From Chlamydiota bacterium (GTDB lineage Bacteria > Chlamydiota > Chlamydiia > Chlamydiales > JAJFMK01), in assembly GCA_021772215.1 (NCBI GenBank), contig JAJFMK010000214.1, forward strand, positions 1 through 10,675: a DNA stretch of 10,675 nt, given 5' to 3'. The notes beneath the pieces are model-generated. The model was not told the DNA's origin. It saw nothing but the letters and a program-made list of their open reading frames with translations, and did not search any database. Numbering within the stretch: the first letter of the stretch is position 1; every line of letters starts with the position of its first letter. Made by a program: the position numbers and the translations under genes. Below, in pieces: positions 5,554 to 10,675 of the stretch.

Positions 5554-7227
5554 ATGTCGTCTGCCATGGCTAATTGTAAAAACAGGGAGCTTTCAGACCT
5601 TAAAGAGGCGATCAGCCTCCTGAAGAGCTTTGTCAATGAGCAGCAGGTGAATTCCCTTCCCCAAAAAAAGTTGATCCTACTAAAGAACAATCCCTTAGTG
5701 CAGCTGGTTAAGTTGCACCTGACGAAGCAAAACAGAGTTGAAGCCACCAGCAAGCCCCTCACCCACGCTATCGAACAGATCAAAAGACACCATCGCTTAC
5801 TAGAGAGATTGACCTGCGGCAGCGAGGAGGAAGCGGGGTTCGCTATAAAGGCAAAAGAGGCGATCGAAGGCTACAATAGACTTATCTCCCAAAGCAGCTC
5901 TCAACCCAACACTCTCACTGCCCGCATCCGCCGCTTTCTCTTAGGAGATGAACCAAAAATCAAAGGGAAGAAAATTTTCTTGCCGACACCTGCCAAACTG
6001 TCGCTCACCAATTCAAGCCAACCTCATAGCTCTATCCTTGACACTTTTGAGCAGTTACCTCATCCTCCGAAAAGCGCTGCTGTCGACCTCTTCCGAATGA
6101 AAATAATCCGCGAGATTGAGGATCGAGGGCTCCTCTCAATTGGCCAGACCTTAAGAGAGGTTAGATCCGCCCCTATAGATGCTGTGGCGGTGCGCTCTGT
6201 CAAAAGCGGCGATCTGGCGGGAGGATCGATCGCTTCCTTGCGACAGACCTGTATCCCCTTGCCGGGTGAGAAGTTCCACTTCTCGGCCCTATTTGAGCGA
6301 GGGGCCAATAGTGAAATACGAGGAGTTCCCATCGGAGACATAACCTACCATCTCACCTCTCAGCAGACAGGGTTCCCCGACCCTGCCCTGATCTGTGGCT
6401 TTGGTTTCTGCGAAGAGCTGATGCCGAGGCTCCCTCTACGCCCTGAAGTGGCGCCTAGCCTCGAGCTGCTCTTAAACCGCAAACATGAGGTAGCCTTTGC
6501 TCTGCTGCCGCAAGGAGCGCTCAACCAAAAGGCAAAGCAGCTCTACAGCATGCAAAAACAGCTCTTCGATCAGGATCGAAGCTACTTTATCACCAAGCAC
6601 CGCGCAATCGTAGAGAGGATTTTACGCCTTTTCGAAGCCGATGAGGCGGATCTAAGACGTATCAAGAGCTACTTCCAGAAGCTTCTGCAGACAGCTCCCG
6701 ATTACGATGAGCTCTCCTCACTCTACCGACTGCTGAATGAAGCGACTATCGAAGCGGTTGCAACTCTTGAAAATAGCCTGCTTAGCTACGATGCGATGAT
6801 GGACAAGCCCTCCCTAGCTGTTGTGGAAGAGTCTCTCATCAACGGACTCAATGAGGAGATCCTCCCCAAAATTGGTGACGACACCCTCCTCAACACTCTA
6901 CAGCGCACCTTGGTGAGGCCAACAGCGCGCTTTATCCTCCAGAGCGCCTCAGAGAAACATCACTTCCCGCCGCCTACACTTACGCAAGCGGAGCTTCGCC
7001 TCCAGTCAGCTATCTTCTATCAGCAAATCCACTTCTTCCAGCAGCTTGAAGATCCACAAACGACCCTCGATACCGCCGAGATACTCACCGCCTCTCACAG
7101 CTACTTCGACACCCTCCTCGCCCTCTTAAAAGGCGAAAAGGCCTCCACAACCGGAGAGCTCGCCCTCCACCTCGTCGAAGAGGTGGAAGGCTACTACAAC
7201 AGCCGCTACTTAGAGTCGGCGGTTTGA
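5554..7227 (+). CDS. Orphan 557-aa soluble, mainly helical protein
   Basis: I recognise no family. There is no signal peptide and no membrane segment. Residues 1-112 are helical with basic and Leu-rich heptad-like stretches (NRELSDLKEAISLLKSF; IEQIKRHHRLLERL). Residues 113-175 form a Ser/Pro/basic linker. Residues 176-320 look like a mixed alpha/beta domain, including GGSIASLRQTCIPLPGEKF (223-241), GVPIGDITYHLTSQQTGFPD (257-276) and CGFGFCEELMPRLP (281-294). Residues 321-557 are helical again, rich in Leu, Glu and Gln, ending in Tyr-rich VEGYYNSRYLESAV. It starts 19 bp after the MFS gene with no recognisable Shine-Dalgarno before ATG 5554 (ATG 5566 is an alternative), so it may be translated in coupling with, or from the same mRNA as, the transporter. 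Length and helical character would fit a chlamydial cytosolic or type III-secreted protein, which is only a guess. The gene converges with the 750-aa orphan across 25 bp. Confidence 0.75.
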   Translation: MSSAMANCKNRELSDLKEAISLLKSFVNEQQVNSLPQKKLILLKNNPLVQLVKLHLTKQNRVEATSKPLTHAIEQIKRHHRLLERLTCGSEEEAGFAIKAKEAIEGYNRLISQSSSQPNTLTARIRRFLLGDEPKIKGKKIFLPTPAKLSLTNSSQPHSSILDTFEQLPHPPKSAAVDLFRMKIIREIEDRGLLSIGQTLREVRSAPIDAVAVRSVKSGDLAGGSIASLRQTCIPLPGEKFHFSALFERGANSEIRGVPIGDITYHLTSQQTGFPDPALICGFGFCEELMPRLPLRPEVAPSLELLLNRKHEVAFALLPQGALNQKAKQLYSMQKQLFDQDRSYFITKHRAIVERILRLFEADEADLRRIKSYFQKLLQTAPDYDELSSLYRLLNEATIEAVATLENSLLSYDAMMDKPSLAVVEESLINGLNEEILPKIGDDTLLNTLQRTLVRPTARFILQSASEKHHFPPPTLTQAELRLQSAIFYQQIHFFQQLEDPQTTLDTAEILTASHSYFDTLLALLKGEKASTTGELALHLVEEVEGYYNSRYLESAV

Positions 7228-7252
7228 ACTGCCCACTTTTCCGTGACTCCTC

Positions 7253-9505
7253 CTATTTAGGTTTCAAAGCTCCCCATAGCTCCGCTCGATGACTTTTAAA
7301 ATTGGATTCACTGCTAAAGAGAAGCCGCGGGGCCCATGTGGCACTATCTCGCTCAAACTTCTCGACAGCCAGCTTCATTGCATTGAGACGCTCCGCCATC
7401 TCCGCCTCTCCCATCTGGAAGAGAGTAGCAGCCCTCTCATCTAAAAGGATCAATCTTTTGACTTCAATGGGTAAGGTTTTCATGCGATCAACCAGCTTCT
7501 TTAGATAGTCACATTGAACGATAGAGTTTTTTGACTCTAACCTCTCTACTTGAGTACGAATCTCCGCTGACCAATTCTTGTCTTTATCCAAGCTCTCAAC
7601 GAACAGTTCCAGCTGTTCCACCAACTCCCAGGTGAGTCCCACTTTGAAGGAGGTGTTGGGACCTAATGAAGTTCCAAGTTTGATCAGTTGACCGATCATA
7701 GTTACATTGACCGATTCGCCCTTTATGAGTAGAAGAGCTTTATCTAAAAAGGATAAAGAGAGCTTAGATCCAGCAAAGGCAGCTCCTTCTAAGTTAGAAT
7801 TTGTTTTAAGTTGTTCGATGATCTCACCTTTATTCTTATCACCATAAAGAGATAAACAACAGATCAAAAAGGTGAGAATCTCCGACTCTCTTTCTTCAGG
7901 TTTATGAAGAGATAGAAGAAAATAGACCAGATCAAGCTGTAGGTCATGCCCCTCAACAAGTTCTGACAGCTTGGTATGGTCGGGAATTAGATCGGCTCTC
8001 TTTCGTCCAGCTTTTAGACTCTCAAAGCTCTTTTGAGAAAGCTTTGGCAAAGCTGAAGCGAGTAGTCTGAGAACCACCTCTCTATTCTGATCTCCTTGAT
8101 AGCTTTCAATAGCGCGAAGCACTTCAACCCAAAGGGTTCGACTCTCACAGCCAAAAAAGAACTCTATAACTTTGTAGATGTCACTATTAGGGTCGCTGCT
8201 TAAAACTGTGGCAAAGGTCGTTTTCGTCTTTACAAAATCTGAATCAACGAGCGCTAGAAGCGCTTCAATGTAAAAACCATCGATATTCGTCTTAAAGACC
8301 TCAGTAAAAAGAGCGGCATCATCCAGCGCTAGATGAACATTACTGTAACCTTGATGAAACTTGGCCCTCTGCTCAGGGGTTAAATCCTTTAACGCAATCA
8401 AGGTATTGGGCAGCAGGTTAACCTCTGTTGAGACCAATCGAAAAGAGGAGACCACTTTTTTCGCCTCATTGTCTGAAACTACAGCATCACCAAAAGTCTT
8501 CTTGTAAGCTTCGACATCCGCCTTTTCTCTTTCCATTATGAGATTGCTTTCATATGCCTCTAGCTTACTCGCTAAGTTACTCGGATCTTTCAGACAAACT
8601 TTAAGACCTCCAACCGCTGTTTGGCGCAAATCCCCCTCAATAGAGAAAATGAGCTTGGCGATCCGCTGGATGAGTTCACTATTATCTATTAGAAAAAAAC
8701 TACATAAAGCCTTCGACTCCTCACCTCCCCTTCCCTCACTCTTTAACCATTCGATTGTGTCGTCAGGAAGCTTGTTGATCGCTCCGACCCACTCAATTAG
8801 CCGATCAAAAGAGCCTTTGCCTAAGAAAAGAATTTGAGCCAGATCCTCTAAGACCCCAAACTTCACAATCCATACTGTTTCTCGATCTAACAGCTCTCGA
8901 TACGTGCTAAGCATCTGAAAATTATCGAAAGGTCTTAGGTCCTCTTTTTCCATAGAATCGGGCTGATGCTGACAGCAGTTGGCAAGAAGCTTTAAAAAGA
9001 GGGTAAAATCCCTTCCTTTATCTACCTTCCGGCTATTCTTTTGCGAGGCGACAAGATAGTCGATTAGTAACTTCCAGCGGCCACCGCTCCCCTTTTTATG
9101 AAAAAAGATACAGACCCTGTTTAAATCTTCGGCAGCCCCAGCTGTTTTGGCACTGTTTACAAGGTCAAGCAGAGCGTTAAAGAGATCGGCTCTCTTCGAT
9201 TCGTCAGTTCCCCTAAACAGAGAAATAAAGGGATTTTCAGCCTCCTCATCCTGAGGCGGAAAAAGAGTACTTGTACGGCAGAGAAGCTGCGCTATTTTTA
9301 TGTCATTAACATCTGGTAGTAGAGACTGGATCCCACTCATAACCTCAGCAGGAATCTCATCCACTTTTACAGATAAAGGGCCTGACTTTATAGCTGACCA
9401 AATAAAACTCGAAACAAACTCTGTCGCTTGAGGGACACCCGGTATCCAACTTACCCAAGAATACAACCCTGCGCTTTGTGCGCCCGTTGCTCCACCTGCT
9501 TGCAT
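7253..9505 (-). CDS. Orphan 750-aa helical-repeat-like protein
   Basis: The frame extends to a TTG at 9517, but GGAGGT (9510-9515) includes part of that stretch and lies 4 nt before ATG 9505, so the start is 9505. I recognise no family. The first 12 residues are Gly/Ala-rich (MQAGGATGAQSAG), followed by an aromatic hydrophobic stretch LYSWVSWIPGVPQATEFVSS and FIWSAI (14-39), which could be a membrane-associating or secretion segment but is not a classic signal peptide. The remainder, to the end, is a long run of 15-25-residue amphipathic helices separated by short polar turns, such as SKRADLFNALLDLVNSAK, WKLLIDYLVA, DFTLFLKLLANC, ELIQRIAKLIFSI, ALLALVDSDF and DLVYFLLSLHKPEE. This is the look of an alpha-solenoid (HEAT/ARM/TPR-like) scaffold, although no repeat consensus is clear. 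It lies downstream of the interrupted pseudouridine synthase and converges with the 557-aa orphan. A lineage-specific or secreted host-interaction role is possible but unproven. Confidence 0.75.
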   Translation of the reverse strand: MQAGGATGAQSAGLYSWVSWIPGVPQATEFVSSFIWSAIKSGPLSVKVDEIPAEVMSGIQSLLPDVNDIKIAQLLCRTSTLFPPQDEEAENPFISLFRGTDESKRADLFNALLDLVNSAKTAGAAEDLNRVCIFFHKKGSGGRWKLLIDYLVASQKNSRKVDKGRDFTLFLKLLANCCQHQPDSMEKEDLRPFDNFQMLSTYRELLDRETVWIVKFGVLEDLAQILFLGKGSFDRLIEWVGAINKLPDDTIEWLKSEGRGGEESKALCSFFLIDNSELIQRIAKLIFSIEGDLRQTAVGGLKVCLKDPSNLASKLEAYESNLIMEREKADVEAYKKTFGDAVVSDNEAKKVVSSFRLVSTEVNLLPNTLIALKDLTPEQRAKFHQGYSNVHLALDDAALFTEVFKTNIDGFYIEALLALVDSDFVKTKTTFATVLSSDPNSDIYKVIEFFFGCESRTLWVEVLRAIESYQGDQNREVVLRLLASALPKLSQKSFESLKAGRKRADLIPDHTKLSELVEGHDLQLDLVYFLLSLHKPEERESEILTFLICCLSLYGDKNKGEIIEQLKTNSNLEGAAFAGSKLSLSFLDKALLLIKGESVNVTMIGQLIKLGTSLGPNTSFKVGLTWELVEQLELFVESLDKDKNWSAEIRTQVERLESKNSIVQCDYLKKLVDRMKTLPIEVKRLILLDERAATLFQMGEAEMAERLNAMKLAVEKFERDSATWAPRLLFSSESNFKSHRAELWGALKPK

Positions 9506-9509
9506 CTTC

Positions 9510-9515
9510 ACCTCC
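9510..9515 (-). promoter_or_regulatory. Ribosome binding site that fixes the start of the 750-aa orphan
   Basis: GGAGGT on the minus strand, 4 nt before ATG 9505 (5 nt counting from GGAGG). The site overlaps the TTG (9515-9517) and GTG (9509-9511) codons that would otherwise extend the frame. Confidence 0.75.
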
Positions 9516-9543
9516 AATCTTAAGGATCAGATTAAAACATATT

Positions 9544-10242
9544 TTATGAGAAAAGGGCGAGCTCTTTGGAACTTAGCTGGCGGTAGGCGCCGGTGGGGAG
9601 GGTGCCAAGAGTATAGGGACCGATCTGAATGCGTTTTAAGGCTATGCACTCTAGGTCACAAGAGCTTAAGAGCTCTCGAACCTCGCGCTTTTTTCCCTCT
9701 TTGACCCCAATCTTTATTGTATTTTTTCGAATTTTTTCTACTTTGACAGGAACCACGTTTGTCCCTTCAACTTTGCAGCCTCTCGATAACCTTTTTAGGT
9801 GATCGATGGTCACCTCACGGTCCACTTTGGCAATGTAGAGCTTGGTGAGGTTGGCTGAGGGGTGGATGACGCGGTTGGCGAAGGCGCCGTCGTTTGTGAC
9901 GATGATCAGCCCCTCGCTCTCTTTGTCGAGACGACCGGCTGTGAAGAGCCGCATTTTTATCTCAGGGAAGAGGTCGATGACAAGCTTAGTATTAGGGGTG
10001 TTACGGACATTAGAACAGAGATAGCCACGCGGCTTGTTGAGAATAAATTAGACCTTCTCTTCGGGCGGTTTGACCCTTTTGCCGCGCACAGTGATCTGGT
10101 CCTCTTCGTCGACCAGCTCTTGAGGCTTTAAAATCTTTTTTCCATTGACCTTGACGAGTCCGTCAAAGATCAACTCCTCAGAAGCTCGCCTGGAAGCAAC
10201 GCCACATTCAGCTAAATATTTTCCTAACCGTCTCTTTGCCAT
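9544..10242 (-). pseudogene. RluB/RsuA-family pseudouridine synthase interrupted by one in-frame TAA
   Basis: Read through one stop, the frame from ATG 10242 to TAA 9544 encodes 232 positions, near the usual RsuA size (about 231) and without indels. The N-terminal S4 RNA-binding domain is clear: RLGKYLAECGVASRRASEEL (5-24), then VNGKKI and DQITVRGKRV. The TAA at 10048-10050 is codon 65. Immediately after it the frame continues FILNKPRGYLCSN (66-78), the conserved KPxG motif. The catalytic motif GRLDKESEGL follows at 103-112 with Asp106, then the C-terminal catalytic fold to LSSKELALFS. Relatives normally have Tyr or another hydrophobic residue at the stop position (as in VYFLFYKPRG), so TAT/TAC to TAA is the simplest explanation. 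As it stands, a 64-aa S4-only peptide and, if reinitiated at ATG 9954, a 136-aa fragment lacking KPxG would be made; neither should be fully active. RluB-type enzymes modify helix 89 region uridines of 23S rRNA, RsuA a 16S uridine; the exact target is uncertain. Sequencing error is a real alternative. Confidence 0.85.
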
Positions 10243-10253
10243 AATTGGCCAAC

Positions 10254-10262
10254 ATTATAGCA
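10254..10262 (-). promoter_or_regulatory. Extended -10 promoter just upstream of the pseudouridine synthase
   Basis: TGCTATAAT on the minus strand is a perfect extended -10 element (TGn plus TATAAT). No good -35 box lies 16-18 bp upstream, as expected for extended -10 promoters. Transcription would begin near 10247, only about 5 nt before ATG 10242, and no Shine-Dalgarno fits in that space. The element lies in the 22-bp gap after the 118-aa gene, so readthrough from that gene could also supply a leader. Confidence 0.6.
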
Positions 10263-10264
10263 AA

Positions 10265-10621
10265 TTATCGTATATAGTGCATATAGGAGAGCCGAAGCTT
10301 ATCCAAGGCGTCATCCATAGAGGAGAGATTCCCCGGCCTGACATTCAATGTGTCGCTGACCACCTCAGCAATGCGCCGAGTGGCCCTGTGCATCTCATTG
10401 TACAGCTTAATAACGTTATTGAAAGCAGCTGAGGCTTTTTTAGGGTCTAAGGGAACATCCCCTCTGGCGGCCTCATCAAACGATTTAGCTAAAGTCTTGA
10501 CGACCTGCTCAAACTCTCTTGAGTTCCCTGGATCCCCTGAAACGATCTTCCCCTTTTCAGCATGGATGTGACCGTGGGTCGCAGCAGTTAAGATATTTAG
10601 AACTGATTGAATTTCACTCAT
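10265..10621 (-). CDS. Small helical hypothetical protein next to the pseudouridine synthase
   Basis: 118 aa from ATG 10621, with GGGAG (10629-10633) 7 nt upstream, so the start is well supported. No signal peptide or membrane segment is visible. It begins MSEIQSVLNILTAATHGHIH, has a loop rich in Gly/Pro (KGKIVSGDPGN, 23-33), and continues in three amphipathic helices: SREFEQVVKTLAKSFDEAA, DPKKASAAFNNVIKLYNEM and HRATRRIAEVVSDTLN. A last helix, MDDALDKLRLSYMHYIR, ends the protein. The size and helical plan would fit a small secretion-apparatus component, chaperone or structural subunit, but no diagnostic motif supports any of these. In C. trachomatis the yjbC/RluB-type gene CT723 is followed by a short hypothetical, CT724; this may be its counterpart, but I recall only the position, not the sequence. 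It ends 22 bp before the pseudouridine synthase and is co-directional with it. Confidence 0.72.
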   Translation of the reverse strand: MSEIQSVLNILTAATHGHIHAEKGKIVSGDPGNSREFEQVVKTLAKSFDEAARGDVPLDPKKASAAFNNVIKLYNEMHRATRRIAEVVSDTLNVRPGNLSSMDDALDKLRLSYMHYIR

Positions 10622-10675
10622 AGTTTGTCTCCCGTTACTTCCTCTATTCTAACTCTCTGAAGTTAAGGGACTTTC

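Noticed and set aside
7228..7252. Bidirectional terminator between the convergent orphan genes
   Set aside because: The 25-bp gap contains no inverted repeat or T-tract.
8538..8837. Open frames antisense to the orphan genes (this one and those near 1019-1330, 5141-5326 and 6060-6341)
   Set aside because: They have no ribosome-binding sites and low-complexity Ser/Arg/Leu composition typical of antisense shadows of real genes.
9515..9517. TTG as the start of the 750-aa gene
   Set aside because: It overlaps the ribosome-binding site itself; ATG 9505 is correctly spaced.
9862..10131. Open plus-strand frames across the pseudouridine synthase
   Set aside because: They lie antisense to clear conserved motifs of the enzyme and lack start signals.
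10265..10621. Assignment of the 118-aa protein as FliE or a type III inner-rod subunit
   Set aside because: Only size and helicity agree; no diagnostic motif of either family could be seen.
10646..10651. TAGAAT as a -10 box for the 118-aa gene (minus strand)
   Set aside because: No acceptable -35 at 16-18 bp within the window, and the window ends there.

Overview
The window looks like chromosomal DNA of a chlamydia-like bacterium (phylum Chlamydiota, probably an 'environmental' family rather than Chlamydiaceae). This is inferred from gene content and order, not from a database search. A YkaA/DUF47 PhoU-like gene lies near a dppD-dppF ATPase pair, as I recall for Chlamydia trachomatis CT691-CT690-CT689. 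An RluB/RsuA-type pseudouridine synthase lies next to a short helical hypothetical gene, a pattern that may correspond to CT723-CT724. Between these blocks are long, mostly helical orphan proteins of a kind common in chlamydiae. Base composition is moderate, with no obvious compositional break.

Layout. 1-1885 (minus strand): a three-gene run, transcribed right to left. It starts with an orphan protein with a hydrophobic C-terminal half, followed by a perfect 10-bp hairpin, a PsiE-family membrane protein, and a DUF47/PhoU-like protein cut by the window edge. The last two point to phosphate physiology; a PiT phosphate permease would be expected just beyond the left edge. 1886-1978 is a short divergent promoter region. 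1979-3950 (plus): two peptide/oligopeptide ABC ATPases, DppD/OppD then DppF/OppF, 4 bp apart, without permease or binding-protein genes. 3951-4310 is a 360-bp stretch holding what looks like a decayed small gene and then a near-consensus sigma70-type promoter. 4311-7227 (plus): an MFS transporter and a 557-aa orphan 19 bp downstream. 7253-9505 (minus): a 750-aa helical orphan converging on it. 9544-10242 (minus): an RluB/RsuA-type pseudouridine synthase split by one in-frame TAA. 10265-10621 (minus): a 118-aa helical hypothetical protein.

Several starts need care. The long open frames of the two minus-strand orphans begin at TTG codons, but Shine-Dalgarno positions place the real starts at 1885 and 9505. 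The dppF frame opens inside dppD, but its real start is 2961. The MFS gene and the pseudouridine synthase have promoter -10 boxes so close to their start codons that leaderless or near-leaderless mRNAs are likely.

I did not find a clear undescribed defence or mobile system, CRISPR array, RNA gene or insertion sequence. The best leads are the nonsense-interrupted pseudouridine synthase, the decayed small gene at 4011-4247, the leaderless promoter arrangements, the phosphate-linked gene run with its hairpin, and the large orphan proteins that could be lineage-specific or secreted.
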